33,931 bases of DNA from Lysinibacillus halotolerans (GTDB lineage Bacteria > Bacillota > Bacilli > Bacillales_A > Planococcaceae), in the NCBI RefSeq assembly GCF_003711845.1, contig NZ_RHLQ01000035.1:1-33931 (forward strand), in the 5' to 3' direction. Positions 14,837-23,413 of the stretch are shown here, one piece after another. Both the position numbers and the translations under genes were made by a program. The notes below the pieces were generated by a model that was not told the origin of the DNA, made no database searches, and saw nothing but the letters and a program-made list of their open reading frames with translations. The first letter of the stretch is position 1. The number at the start of each line of letters is the position of its first letter.

Positions 14837-15080
14837 TATTTATGGTTCTAAAACTTCTAATAGTGCCTTTATAAAACCTTACTTAAAATTCTCCGGGTAA
14901 ACCATCTACTTCACCAATCTTTTCTATGTAAATCCCTGTTTAGTTATAGTTTTTAGAGCATATATTCTCTCGGTCAATAATGGCTTTTAGTTTGTTTAAA
15001 TAAGGGGTGAAGTTGATCTTTTTAAAATATAAATTCTAAATAATCCCAGCTGCAAATCGGCTTTCCATCGCTACTTCTAT

Positions 15081-15118
15081 AAAAAAGTAGTACAAACCAT
15101 GGCCTTGATTTGTACTAC
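15081..15118 (-). terminator. Terminator of nhaC
   Basis: GTAGTACAAA (15087-15096) pairs perfectly with TTTGTACTAC (15109-15118); on the minus strand the hairpin is followed by T6. It begins a few bases after the nhaC stop. Confidence 0.85.
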
Positions 15119-15123
15119 GAATG

Positions 15124-16509
15124 TTAATTTGTTTCGTTTTTTGATATTGTCAGATTTAACCATCCAAATATGATGGTAAGAACTGGGCTTAGTAGGCAAA
15201 AGAAAGCATAAGGCAAATAGTCGATCACAGAAACGTTAAGCATTGAGGCAATAAATAAACCACAAACACTCCAAGGAACAAGCGGATTAACGACTGTACC
15301 CGCATCTTCCATTACCCGGCTTAAATTTTTCGGATGTAAGCCTAGTTCTCTATATTGTTTCTTAAAGGCTTCCCCTGTTAATAAAATGGATAAATACTGT
15401 TCTCCTACTACTATATTAATACCAATTGCAGTAAAGGCCGTCCCTGTAATCAATGCACCAACTGATTTTAATAAATTTTCAATTTTATTTAGCAATGTTT
15501 GAATAATACCTAAAGCAAACAATAATCCACCCATGCTGAGGCTTAGCACCACAAGCATAATTGTAAAGAACATACTACTGATACCACCACGAGTTAAGAG
15601 TGAATCAATTACTTCAACCCCTGTTTCAGAAACATATCCGCTAAATAAAATTGCACAGTAATCACTAACTGATAAAGAAGTATGAAAAATTGATAAGAAA
15701 AGTGCTACAAGGGAACTAACAATAAGGGTTAAAAATGCCGGTACTTTTTTGAATGTGCAAACAATCAAGGCGAGCAGTGGTACAATGGCATACCAATGCA
15801 CAAAATTTGCATCTTGTAAACTAGCCTTATAGAACACAATTGTCGTGTTATCTACTCCTTCTACTGAAGGGGATAAAGTTGCATATAGGACACCGCTAAT
15901 GAAAAACGCAGGAATCGTTGTCCAACTCATATTTTTAATATGTTCAAATAAATCAATATTGACAATGCTTGCAGCTAAATTGGTTGTATCTGACAATGGA
16001 GACATTTTATCGCCAAAAAACGCTCCAGATACAATAGCGCCAGCCGTCAAGACAAGCGATGCATCAATGGCTCCTGCAATACTTACAAAAGCAACCCCAA
16101 TCGTCGCTACAGTCGTCAATGAACTACCAATTGCTGTACCAATAATCGCAGTAATGATAAATACAATCGCATAGAAGAAACTTGCCGATACGAGAGACAA
16201 ACCTATATATATAAGCGTTGGTATTGTACCGCTTAAAATCCAGCTACTAATTAGTATACCTATTAAAAGGAAAATATAAATAGCTCCTATTCCTGAAATG
16301 GCTCCAGATCTCATACTTTCTTCCAACACTTTAAATGGCACGCGTTTTAGCAAACCGTAAAAAATGAGAAGAATAATAGATAATAGAATAGGGATATGTG
16401 GTGTAGCACCAAACTTTCCTATCGAAATAGAAATGATTGAAATAACGATTATTAAAATGAATAATGATTCGAATACTGACGGTTTAGTTTTTGCCTCAAT
16501 AGAAAACAT
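15124..16509 (-). CDS. nhaC: NhaC-family Na+/H+ antiporter
   Basis: A 461-residue membrane protein with about 11-12 hydrophobic segments. The NhaC signature GAFFGDKMSPLSDTTNLAAS lies about residues 161-180, and VGEQYLSILLTGEAF plus NLSRVMEDAGTVVNPLVPWS occur in the C-terminal half, both strongly conserved in the family. It should exchange cytoplasmic Na+ for external H+; related NhaC-type carriers (MleN) couple malate/lactate exchange to the same ions, so substrate is not certain. The ribosome binding site TAGGAG is seven bases from the ATG. A clear promoter lies upstream, the transcript is monocistronic, and no lysine riboswitch or T-box was recognised in the short leader. The leader has a tandem GCGTTGAA repeat. 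Confidence 0.88.
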   Translation of the reverse strand: MFSIEAKTKPSVFESLFILIIVISIISISIGKFGATPHIPILLSIILLIFYGLLKRVPFKVLEESMRSGAISGIGAIYIFLLIGILISSWILSGTIPTLIYIGLSLVSASFFYAIVFIITAIIGTAIGSSLTTVATIGVAFVSIAGAIDASLVLTAGAIVSGAFFGDKMSPLSDTTNLAASIVNIDLFEHIKNMSWTTIPAFFISGVLYATLSPSVEGVDNTTIVFYKASLQDANFVHWYAIVPLLALIVCTFKKVPAFLTLIVSSLVALFLSIFHTSLSVSDYCAILFSGYVSETGVEVIDSLLTRGGISSMFFTIMLVVLSLSMGGLLFALGIIQTLLNKIENLLKSVGALITGTAFTAIGINIVVGEQYLSILLTGEAFKKQYRELGLHPKNLSRVMEDAGTVVNPLVPWSVCGLFIASMLNVSVIDYLPYAFFCLLSPVLTIIFGWLNLTISKNETN

Positions 16510-16579
16510 TTGCTTACTCCTAGATGATATAATTTCACGCTTTAAACTTCAACGCTTCAACGCGGTAAAGTCATATATC

Positions 16580-16607
16580 ATTCTAGCACGGATTTGCTAA
16601 ATGTCAA
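16580..16607 (-). promoter_or_regulatory. Sigma-A promoter of nhaC
   Basis: Minus strand: TTGACA (16602-16607), a 16-base spacer, TAGAAT (16580-16585). A short leader follows with a direct repeat GCGTTGAA-GCGTTGAA (about 16547-16562). Confidence 0.65.
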
Positions 16608-16701
16608 TAGAAGAAGAGATTTTAAGAAATAAAAAGATATCGGACCTTGATAGTATTCTATAGACGGATTTTACTTTGTAGTAGAGAAACTAAAATCCGG
16701 T

Positions 16702-17439
16702 TCATAAACTTTTATATTTTTTTCTATATGGAAAAAAGAAAAATAATAATATGAATCCGACTATTAAAGTTAAAAATGGAAATATGAAAGGGAAAAATAA
16801 CGTAGGAATACCTTCCCAAGCATCTGTATAATAACCAACTGTATGATGACCCACATTCCCTGCATTTAGTAGTTCTGTTTGTAACGCATTACGTTTTGTA
16901 AAACTAAAAGAATCATGGCTTAATGACCCACCTTCATCTAATGCATAGAGACTGTACATTAATTTTTCATCTGAAACCGAGCCAACAATATCTCCATTCG
17001 GCATTTCTTTTTTCAATTCTCTTGTTTTCTTCAAAAGCACAATAAATTGAGTTTTATCCTTCTTTTTATCTTCTAAAGTTAAATAAGCAAGCTCACCATA
17101 GTATCGATTTAACCCTTCTTCTTCTATCCTTATTGGATATTCTTTTAATGTATCTATTACCTTTCCATCTACTTTTACAGATAAATCTGCAATGCCAATT
17201 TTAAATTTATAGGGGTCTATATAACTTTTGCTTTCCTTTATCGTTTCCTCTATTTCTACAGTATGATCGTTGAAATAAAAAGTCGTATCCGTAGGAGGAA
17301 ACCCTTTGCTTACATTTGTAATCGTGTAGAGTCCAACCATTCTTTGATTATGTATAAGCTCCATTATCATTTTTGATCCAATTGGCAAAGAAGTTAAAAA
17401 TAATATCAGTCCCAATAAAAATAACATTAATCGTTTCAT
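16702..17439 (-). CDS. Two-TM protein with a large extracytoplasmic domain, unknown function
   Basis: A 245-residue protein. A hydrophobic N-terminal helix (about 4-22) and a C-terminal helix (about 213-237, very Phe-rich, then a basic tail) flank a soluble domain of about 190 residues rich in beta strands and charged turns (GLYTITNVSKGFPPTD near its start, AYLTLEDKKKDKTQFIVLLK in the middle). Both ends should be cytoplasmic and the domain outside. GAGGTG precedes the ATG. A hairpin with arms GGATTTTA/TAAAATCC follows at about 16661-16697 but has no T tail. No family was recognised. Confidence 0.65.
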   Translation of the reverse strand: MKRLMLFLLGLILFLTSLPIGSKMIMELIHNQRMVGLYTITNVSKGFPPTDTTFYFNDHTVEIEETIKESKSYIDPYKFKIGIADLSVKVDGKVIDTLKEYPIRIEEEGLNRYYGELAYLTLEDKKKDKTQFIVLLKKTRELKKEMPNGDIVGSVSDEKLMYSLYALDEGGSLSHDSFSFTKRNALQTELLNAGNVGHHTVGYYTDAWEGIPTLFFPFIFPFLTLIVGFILLFFFFPYRKKYKSL

Positions 17440-17550
17440 TGTTTATATTCACCTCTAGTTTTAACACCACTTTACACTTTCTTATATTGTTCCTATCCCC
17501 CACATTTACTAATTATATTTTCAACATATCATTATCTTAATCTTTAATAG

Positions 17551-17585
17551 AAAATCACCTTCTTATTAAAGAATTGCTCCCTCTA
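17551..17585 (-). repeat. Degenerate hairpin repeat, copy 14 (3' of the WapI-like gene)
   Basis: Forward strand: AAAATCACCTTCTTATTAAA, then GAATTGCTCCCTCTA. Loop and right arm match; the stem is weak. It lies 14 bases past the stop at 17599. Confidence 0.45.
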
Positions 17586-17598
17586 GTTAGTTATATAA

Positions 17599-18033
17599 CT
17601 AATTTTGTTTACCTATTACCGGAAACATATAACTAATATCCTCTAACTCTTTTATGAAGCTTTCTAAATATGATTGGTCTGATACAAACTCGAAGGTAAG
17701 TACCGCACCACTTCCTACCGGATAGCATGTCTCTCCAGACCAACTTATATGACCTAATTTATTCATTTCACCTTCAAAATGTATAAAACCATCTAAGTTT
17801 TTCAATATTGCTTTTCCTGATAAATTCTTTTTCATCAACTTCAATTCATTTACAAAATCTCTAATATCATCTGTTCTTAAACTAGCATTAAAATCAACAT
17901 AATAACCTGGAATTTCAACCTTTACTTTTGAATTAACCCAATTTCCATCCCAGTAATCCGTACTATTCGGATATTCCCTAGAAATGATATCGATTTCTAC
18001 TTTCGTACTTTCACCTAATAAACGGAATTTCAT
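17599..18033 (-). CDS. WapI-family immunity-type protein
   Basis: A 144-residue soluble protein. The stretch TDYWDGNWVNSKVKVEIPGY with the preceding SREYPNS, then the FVNELKLMKKNL helix, a GFIHFEGEMNKLGHISWSGE strand pair and a final SYLESFIKELEDISYMFPV helix match the WapI immunity pattern, named for the B. subtilis protein that neutralises the WapA tRNase toxin. Here no WapA-like rhs toxin is adjacent, so the protein is an orphan immunity gene or a domesticated relative. AAAGGTG precedes the ATG, 33 bases after the LD-carboxypeptidase stop, so the two are probably co-transcribed. A degenerate hairpin repeat follows. Confidence 0.68.
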   Translation of the reverse strand: MKFRLLGESTKVEIDIISREYPNSTDYWDGNWVNSKVKVEIPGYYVDFNASLRTDDIRDFVNELKLMKKNLSGKAILKNLDGFIHFEGEMNKLGHISWSGETCYPVGSGAVLTFEFVSDQSYLESFIKELEDISYMFPVIGKQN

Positions 18034-18066
18034 TTTATCACCTTTATTTCTCTTTTTTAGTTAACT

Positions 18067-19098
18067 TCATTCCACTCCACTTTCTAAAATGGTGAAAGTC
18101 CTCTTATTACAATTAATTTCTGCCAATGCACCATATGGCAAAATACATTTCGGTTCAGTATGTCCGAAATTCAAATTATAAAGAACAGGCAAATCTACCA
18201 AATCATTTTCCTTCATGACAATTTGAATGACTTCCTTATATTCATCATAGTACTTCTCATCCTGCGGCTTTCCAAAAATGATTCCGTTTGTTTTTTGTAA
18301 AATACCTTGTGCAGCATAATTTCGCAACCAATATTTTATAAGATGCGGTTCCGGTTTTTCTTCAGATGTTTCAAAGAAAAGGATGCTATTTTCCCAATAC
18401 TTTTTCTCCGGCCAAATTTCTGTTCCTTTTGCAAACTCTAAAACTTCAATACAACCACCTATCAAACGTCCTCGTGCTACACCTGATCCTTGTAGTACTT
18501 CGTAACCTAAGTTTTTCTTTGTTGTACGGCGACGGTTTTTATTTTCTTCTATCCATTCTAAATGCTCACTTGTCCAATGGTTCGCTGGTTGAATTTCACC
18601 AATAACGTCATTTGAGAAGAGAGTTCGATTTACCATCTCAACCGTATAAGGATCCATGTCCACATTTTCAGCAAAATCGGTTAAGATTGCGGGACCATAA
18701 AAAGAAGATATTCCCCCTTTGTAACAAAATAAATGTGAGATGGTCACATCCGAGTAACCCATCAAAATTTTCGGGTTTTCACGTATAACATTAAAATCAA
18801 TATAGGGTAGTAAACGAATGCTATCTTCTCCACCAATATTTGCAATGATACCTCGTATACTTTTATCCTTAAACGCCGTCATTAAATCTTCAGCACGAGC
18901 TTGCGGATGTTTATAAAGATAGTCTCCTCCCTTCAAACTATTGGGCATTGGTATAACCTTTAATCTAAAAACTTCCTCTAACCTTTTAACACCTTGTTCA
19001 TATCGCCATCTTAGTGCTGGTTCACCTGCGCCACCCCAAGAAGGACTAACCGTCGCAATTTTGTCTCCCGGCTGCAATTTTTTTGGCTTAATTAACAC
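18067..19098 (-). CDS. S66-family LD-carboxypeptidase (LdcA/MccF type)
   Basis: A 343-residue serine peptidase of family S66. Members cut the L-Lys/mDAP-D-Ala bond of tetrapeptides during murein recycling, or, as MccF, inactivate microcin C-type antibiotics. The nucleophile lies in LMGYSDVTI (Ser116); the Glu lies in the GGCIEVLEF region and the His in LNFGHTEPKC near the C terminus, completing the Ser-Glu-His triad. The N-terminal GDKIATVSPSWGG and NIGGEDSIRLLPYID are typical. There is no signal peptide, so it is cytoplasmic. The start is GTG, five bases after AGGAGGGG. Several residues and the 343-residue length resemble the MccF-like subgroup, but I cannot separate the two roles from sequence alone. 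Confidence 0.88.
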   Translation of the reverse strand: MLIKPKKLQPGDKIATVSPSWGGAGEPALRWRYEQGVKRLEEVFRLKVIPMPNSLKGGDYLYKHPQARAEDLMTAFKDKSIRGIIANIGGEDSIRLLPYIDFNVIRENPKILMGYSDVTISHLFCYKGGISSFYGPAILTDFAENVDMDPYTVEMVNRTLFSNDVIGEIQPANHWTSEHLEWIEENKNRRRTTKKNLGYEVLQGSGVARGRLIGGCIEVLEFAKGTEIWPEKKYWENSILFFETSEEKPEPHLIKYWLRNYAAQGILQKTNGIIFGKPQDEKYYDEYKEVIQIVMKENDLVDLPVLYNLNFGHTEPKCILPYGALAEINCNKRTFTILESGVE

Positions 19099-19228
19099 AT
19101 GAACCCCTCCTATTTATGTTTAATTTTAATTTCTATATATTTATTAAATTACCTGCTCTGATTCAACTATTTTGAACGAATATGAAATAAGTATAATTAA
19201 TGGTTTTCCCTATTTAATTTTTTAAAAG

Positions 19229-19266
19229 ATAAAATGCACCTTGAAAAATAGATCAAGGTACATTTC
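19229..19266 (-). terminator. Terminator of the copper-locus lipoprotein gene
   Basis: AAATGCACCTTGA (19232-19244) pairs with TCAAGGTACATTT (19253-19265) with one mismatch, 12 bases after the stop at 19277. The minus-strand tail is only moderately T-rich. Confidence 0.65.
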
Positions 19267-19276
19267 AAATCGATTA

Positions 19277-19876
19277 TTAAATTGGTGATAGTTCGCTTTC
19301 TGTTACCCATTTATGGTTCTTTACTTCTTCACCTGTTGTAGAAGTGTAATCGACCATATAGACAGTCGTTTGTTCAGCGGAATCAATTGTTGCTGTAGCT
19401 CCGTCCATCCCTTCCATATGCTTAGCTTTAATCTTTGCTTGTACACCTGGTTCTAACGGAGATTCTCCAGCTCCTTCTAGCTCTTCATGAATGACCCATT
19501 TATGATTATTTACCGGCTCACCACCATTTGTCGGAGTGAAAGATACTGTATATACCGTAGTATTAAAAGCACCAACTATCGTTGCTTCAGCTCCTTCCAT
19601 CCCAGCCATATGATCTGCTTTAATCATTGCTTTACTTCCTATTGGAAAAGTTGGTGTTGTTGCTTCTTGTAATCCTTCAGGAATTTCACCATCACTAGAA
19701 TGATTCATTGTGGAATGGTCCATCCCTTCCATATCATGGTTTTCTGTTTCAGTTGTTTCTGTATTTTCATGGGAATTATGCTTTTCAGTAGATTCTTCAT
19801 TATTATCTCCAGCACATGCAGAAAGTGTTAATGCTGCTGTTAAAGAAATGATACCCATCATCAATTTATTTGCCAT
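19277..19876 (-). CDS. ydhK: YdhK-family lipoprotein with two DUF1541 domains
   Basis: A 199-residue lipoprotein. The start is the ATG at 19876, six bases after AGGGGGA; an upstream in-frame start precedes that site. The signal peptide ends in LTLSAC with Cys21. A His/Met/Glu-rich linker (HDMEGMDHSTMNHSSD) resembles periplasmic copper-binding segments. Two tandem DUF1541 repeats follow, each with a K-x-x-HM-x-GM-x-GA start and an NNHKWV or KNHKWV end. The protein should sit on the outer face of the membrane. It is the last gene of the copper locus, and its metal-rich linker fits a role in binding or buffering copper outside the cell. This role is inferred from context and composition. Confidence 0.85.
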   Translation of the reverse strand: MANKLMMGIISLTAALTLSACAGDNNEESTEKHNSHENTETTETENHDMEGMDHSTMNHSSDGEIPEGLQEATTPTFPIGSKAMIKADHMAGMEGAEATIVGAFNTTVYTVSFTPTNGGEPVNNHKWVIHEELEGAGESPLEPGVQAKIKAKHMEGMDGATATIDSAEQTTVYMVDYTSTTGEEVKNHKWVTESELSPI

Positions 19877-19944
19877 TCTACTTCCCCCTACTTTTTTAAT
19901 CATTTATACAACTCGTTTTATTCCATTTTCAATAGATAGTTGTT

Positions 19945-20556
19945 TTAACTTATTAATTGATCTCTACCTATTCGCTTTAAAAATTTATAAAACGTTTCCC
20001 GTTTTTTTCCCTTCTCTGAATAAATAGCGATAATCTTTTCTACTGCTTTATATAATTCGTCGGGTGTTATATTTTCTAAAAGTAAAGAACCAACCTCAGC
20101 GTCTTTCCCTTTGGCTTTTCCTCCAACAAATAAATTGTAACGGTTTCTTATTTTCATTACACCAATGTCGCTTAACATAGGTTCGCCACAACCAATCGGA
20201 CAACCCGTATAGGCAACTTTTAAAGTAAAAGGTACAGCCATTCCAGCAATACGTCGATTTAACTCTTTTGCTACAGGCATTCCTTCTTCTTCTTCTCCCT
20301 TGCAAAAGTTACAAGTTCTTAAGCTCTTTACAAAGTTGCCAACCGGATAACAAACTAACCCAACACGTTGAAATTCTTCGATAATTTCTTCTTTTTTATT
20401 TTCAGGTATTTCAATATAAAGTTGCTGGAAAGTAGTTAACTCTATTTCTTCGCTTTCGTCCATATAACTTGAAATCATTGCAAGTTGTTTGGCGTTTAGT
20501 TTTGCTCCGAAGCCGATTCCCCCATTAATAGCAATTTTGATTTTCTCGCCCTCCAC
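19945..20556 (-). CDS. Small siroheme nitrite/sulfite-reductase-like protein
   Basis: A 203-residue protein with a ferredoxin-like half domain (about 1-70, GFGAKLNAKQLAMISSYM and ELTTFQQLYIEI) and a siroheme/4Fe-4S-type domain (about 70-150): RTCNFCKG, LNRRIAG, then AYTGCPIGCGEPMLSDIGVM. Cys82, Cys85, Cys119 and Cys123 give CX2C...CX3C, whereas standard reductases have CX5C...CX3C, so the cluster ligation may differ. It is far shorter than full reductases, which duplicate this unit. The start is GTG at 20556, six bases after GGAGG; an ATG nine codons upstream lies before the site. It is 88 bases after copA and 68 before ydhK. Possible roles are sulfur or redox handling during copper stress; this is inference. 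Confidence 0.75.
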   Translation of the reverse strand: MEGEKIKIAINGGIGFGAKLNAKQLAMISSYMDESEEIELTTFQQLYIEIPENKKEEIIEEFQRVGLVCYPVGNFVKSLRTCNFCKGEEEEGMPVAKELNRRIAGMAVPFTLKVAYTGCPIGCGEPMLSDIGVMKIRNRYNLFVGGKAKGKDAEVGSLLLENITPDELYKAVEKIIAIYSEKGKKRETFYKFLKRIGRDQLIS

Positions 20557-20577
20557 ATAACCCCTCCTTCCTTTTTC

Positions 20578-20592
20578 TACCATACATTGGTA
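20578..20592. promoter_or_regulatory. Palindrome before the siroheme-reductase-like gene
   Basis: TACCA-TACAT-TGGTA is a perfect five-base dyad with a five-base spacer, just upstream of the ribosome binding site and just downstream of a TATATAATT stretch that could contain a -10. It differs from the CsoR sites in lacking the CCC/GGG core. It could bind a CsoR/CstR relative or another sensor. Confidence 0.4.
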
Positions 20593-20644
20593 AGGTATAT
20601 AATTTTGCTGACACTAGACGCATTAATAAGTGTTATTTCCCATT

Positions 20645-23071
20645 TTATTTTTTTAATTTCACTCTTTGTAAACGTAATGCATTTAAAACTACCGACACCG
20701 AACTGAACGCCATCGCCGCTCCAGCAACCCAAGGGGCAAGAAATCCTGCTGCAGCAATTGGAATTCCAATCGTATTATAAGCAAAAGCCCAGAATAAGTT
20801 TTGCTTTATATTTTTCATCGTTTTACGACTCATTAAAATTGCATCAGCAATACTATTTAAGTCCCCTCGAATAAGTGTAATATCTGCTGCTTCCATTGCC
20901 ACATCTGTACCTGTACCGATAGCCATCCCAATATTAGCTGTAGCTAATGCCGGAGCGTCATTAATACCATCACCAACCATTGCCACCTTTTTCCCCTGCT
21001 GTTGAAGTTTTTTCACTTCATTTGCTTTACCTTCAGGAAGCACTTCGGCAATGACTGCATCGACACCTACTTCTTTACCGATTGCTTGGGCAGTTCGTTC
21101 ATTGTCACCTGTCATCATGATGACATTAATACCCATTTCTTGTAATCGACGTACAGCTTCACGAGAGGTTTCTTTAATCGTATCTGCGACAGCAACTAAG
21201 CCAGCGTACTGACCATTAATACCAGCTAGCATTGCTGTCTTACCGTTCTTCTCCAATTCCTCCATTGTTGGTAGAACAGACGTAACATTAATTCCGTATT
21301 GTTCCATAAGTTTACGTGTACCAATAACAACTCCTTGACCCGAGACTGTTGCTTGCACACCGAAACCAGGAATCGCTTCAAAAAACTGAATGTTCCCAAG
21401 TTCTATCTCTTTCTCTTGAATACCTTGAAGGATCGCTTGTGCTAATGGGTGCTCCGATTGTTTTTCAGCTGCACCAATCAATGATAAAAATGTTTCTTCG
21501 TCTTGACCTTTTGCTACTAATACATCTGTTAACACCGGTTTACCATGTGTAACAGTACCTGTTTTATCGACTACTACTGTATCGATGCCTTGTGTTTGTT
21601 CTAGATGCTCCCCACCTTTAAACAAAATACCAAATTCTGCCGCCCGACCTGAACCTGCCATAATGGAAGTTGGTGTTGCTAATCCAAGGGCACATGGACA
21701 TGCAATAACTAATACTGCAATTAATACTTCAAGTGCTGGTGTAAACTCACCTGGTTGAACCCAAATCATCCAAACTAGGAATGTAAGGATAGCAATCCCC
21801 ACTACGATTGGTACAAAAATTCCTGAAATTTTGTCGGCTAAACGTTGGATTGGCGCTTTAGACCCTTGTGCATCTTCAACAACTTTAATAATTTGTGCTA
21901 GAGCCGTGTCACGTCCAACTTTTGTTGCTGTCATTTTAATAAAACCATTTTTGTTAATTGTTGAGCCGTATAATAGGTCACCTGCTGCTTTATCCACTGG
22001 TAAACTTTCGCCTGTTAACATCGATTCATCAACGGCTGTTGTTCCTTCTACTACTTCACCATCAACTGGAATTTTTTCACCTGGTTTCACTAAAATTGTA
22101 TCACCTATTACAACTTCTTCTAACGGAACTTCTTTTTCTATTCCATCACGAATAACGATGGCTGTTTTCGCTTGAAGCCCCATTAATTTTTTAATCGCTT
22201 CCGATGAACGACCTTTTGCTTTTGCTTCAAACAATTTCCCTAACAATATTAATGTAATTAATACCGCGCTTGTTTCAAAATATAGGTGTGGGTCGTGATG
22301 TTCTCCTGCTGTAATAATAGCTTGATAGACACTATAAAAATAAGCTACTGAAGTACCCATAACAACGAGTACATCCATATTGGCGCTGCCATTACGAAGT
22401 GCTTTATAAGCACCAACATAAAACTGTTTACCTATTATAAATTGTACGGGGGTTGCTAAAATAAGTTGAACCCATGGATTCATTAAGAAATTAGGTACAT
22501 ATAAGAACTCTGTAAAGGAAAAGTGACCGACCATCGTCCATAATAATGGTAAAGATAAAATCGCTGAAATGACGAATTTACGTTGTTGATCTTTAATATG
22601 CTGTTCACGGTGATCTACCTGTTCCTTTTCATCTTGCTTTTGGTGTGCACCATAACCAAGTTTTTCGACCTTTGCAACGATATCCGCAATAGTTACTTCT
22701 GAAGGATTAAATTCAATCGTTGCTTTTTCAAGGGCTAAATTGACATTTGCTCTTGCAACGCCATCCAATTTATTTAGTCCCTTTTCAATGCGTGTTGCAC
22801 ACGCTGCACAAGTCATTCCTGTAATTTCAAACTCCGCTTTTTGTTTCACAACACCGTATCCAAGTGCTTCGATTTTCCTTTCAAAATCAGCTTCACTCAA
22901 TTTTGTCGGATCATATTTAATGGATGACTTCTCAAGAGCTAAATTGACCGATGCTTGTTCAACACCTTCCATTTTATTTAACCCTTTTTCAATACGTGTC
23001 GCACACGCTGCACAAGTCATACCTGTAATTTGGATATTCGCTTCTTTTACTTTACTTGCTTCAGTACTCAT
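20645..23071 (-). CDS. copA: Cu+-exporting P1B-type ATPase
   Basis: An 808-residue copper-exporting ATPase. Two N-terminal heavy-metal-associated domains each carry GMTCAAC (Cys20/Cys23 and Cys88/Cys91). Then come eight predicted membrane helices, the TGES actuator loop (about 353-356), the transmembrane CPC at 458-460, the phosphorylated Asp502 in DKTGTVT, the SEHPLA motif (His541-Pro542), TGDN and GDGINDAP. The length equals that of typical Bacillus CopA. The protein takes Cu+ from CopZ and pumps it out of the cell. It is separated from copZ by 73 bases containing a CsoR-like operator and a small hairpin, so it can be transcribed with copZ or on its own. The ribosome binding site is AGAGAGGTG. 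Confidence 0.96.
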   Translation of the reverse strand: MSTEASKVKEANIQITGMTCAACATRIEKGLNKMEGVEQASVNLALEKSSIKYDPTKLSEADFERKIEALGYGVVKQKAEFEITGMTCAACATRIEKGLNKLDGVARANVNLALEKATIEFNPSEVTIADIVAKVEKLGYGAHQKQDEKEQVDHREQHIKDQQRKFVISAILSLPLLWTMVGHFSFTEFLYVPNFLMNPWVQLILATPVQFIIGKQFYVGAYKALRNGSANMDVLVVMGTSVAYFYSVYQAIITAGEHHDPHLYFETSAVLITLILLGKLFEAKAKGRSSEAIKKLMGLQAKTAIVIRDGIEKEVPLEEVVIGDTILVKPGEKIPVDGEVVEGTTAVDESMLTGESLPVDKAAGDLLYGSTINKNGFIKMTATKVGRDTALAQIIKVVEDAQGSKAPIQRLADKISGIFVPIVVGIAILTFLVWMIWVQPGEFTPALEVLIAVLVIACPCALGLATPTSIMAGSGRAAEFGILFKGGEHLEQTQGIDTVVVDKTGTVTHGKPVLTDVLVAKGQDEETFLSLIGAAEKQSEHPLAQAILQGIQEKEIELGNIQFFEAIPGFGVQATVSGQGVVIGTRKLMEQYGINVTSVLPTMEELEKNGKTAMLAGINGQYAGLVAVADTIKETSREAVRRLQEMGINVIMMTGDNERTAQAIGKEVGVDAVIAEVLPEGKANEVKKLQQQGKKVAMVGDGINDAPALATANIGMAIGTGTDVAMEAADITLIRGDLNSIADAILMSRKTMKNIKQNLFWAFAYNTIGIPIAAAGFLAPWVAGAAMAFSSVSVVLNALRLQRVKLKK

Positions 23072-23090
23072 AACTTTTACACCTCTCTTT

Positions 23091-23107
23091 ATACCTATAT
23101 AGGGTAT
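23091..23107. promoter_or_regulatory. CsoR operator before copA
   Basis: ATACCTATATAGGGTAT is a near-perfect dyad (ATACC/GGGTAT) of the CsoR type. It lies 20 bases upstream of the copA start, next to a possible -10 (TATAAA). Confidence 0.7.
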
Positions 23108-23124
23108 AATTTAATGAAAATGAG

Positions 23125-23145
23125 AGAGTGCTACGAAAGCACTCT
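23125..23145 (-). terminator. Weak hairpin at the end of copZ
   Basis: AGAGTGCT (23125-23132) pairs perfectly with AGCACTCT (23138-23145), overlapping the copZ stop. The following minus-strand sequence (CTCATTTTC) is a poor T tail, so partial termination or mRNA protection is likelier than a full stop. Confidence 0.45.
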
Positions 23146-23351
23146 TACTCTACATCATATCCTTGTTCTTCAATTGTTTCTTTAATTTGCTCTAATGAAA
23201 CTTGAGATTCATTAAAGGAAACATCCACTAAAGCTTCGTCAAGGTTCACACTTACTTGGTCAACACCTTCTAATTTACCAACGCTTCCCTCTATAGCTTT
23301 AACACAATGTCCACATGACATACCTTGCACGTTTAATGTTACATTTTTCAT
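23145..23351 (-). CDS. copZ: Copper chaperone CopZ
   Basis: A 68-residue single heavy-metal-associated domain. VQGMSCGHC supplies Cys13 and Cys16 for Cu+ binding, and the beta-alpha-beta-beta-alpha-beta order is clear, ending in a QGYDVE tail as in B. subtilis CopZ. It carries cytosolic Cu+ to the N-terminal domains of CopA. AAAAGGAG precedes the ATG. The gene lies between csoR and copA, with its own CsoR-like site 30-45 bases upstream. Confidence 0.93.
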   Translation of the reverse strand: MKNVTLNVQGMSCGHCVKAIEGSVGKLEGVDQVSVNLDEALVDVSFNESQVSLEQIKETIEEQGYDVE

Positions 23352-23379
23352 AGTATCTTCTCCTTTTTATGTCTTTTGA

Positions 23380-23396
23380 ATACACCATAGGGGTAT
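23380..23396. promoter_or_regulatory. CsoR operator before copZ
   Basis: ATACACCATAGGGGTAT: half-sites ATAC and GTAT at the ends, with the GGGG core on one arm and the complementary ACC on the other. It lies in the 62-base gap between csoR and copZ. Confidence 0.65.
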
Positions 23397-23413
23397 GTTT
23401 CGTTTAAAAAAAT

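Larger units (their letters stand above)
14395..15080. other. Decayed region with two repeat copies
   Basis: About 690 bases without a full gene between the SDR and nhaC. It contains repeat copies 12 and 13, a 32-codon membrane-peptide frame (14648-14746) and, above 14840, minus-strand coding-like scraps such as YIEKIGEVDGLPGEF and VRFYKGTIRSF broken by a stop. The layout suggests two former gene-plus-repeat units, one shrunken and one broken. Confidence 0.4.

Noticed and set aside
16510-16620. Lysine riboswitch or T-box before nhaC
   Set aside because: The leader from promoter to start codon is too short and lacks the conserved elements.
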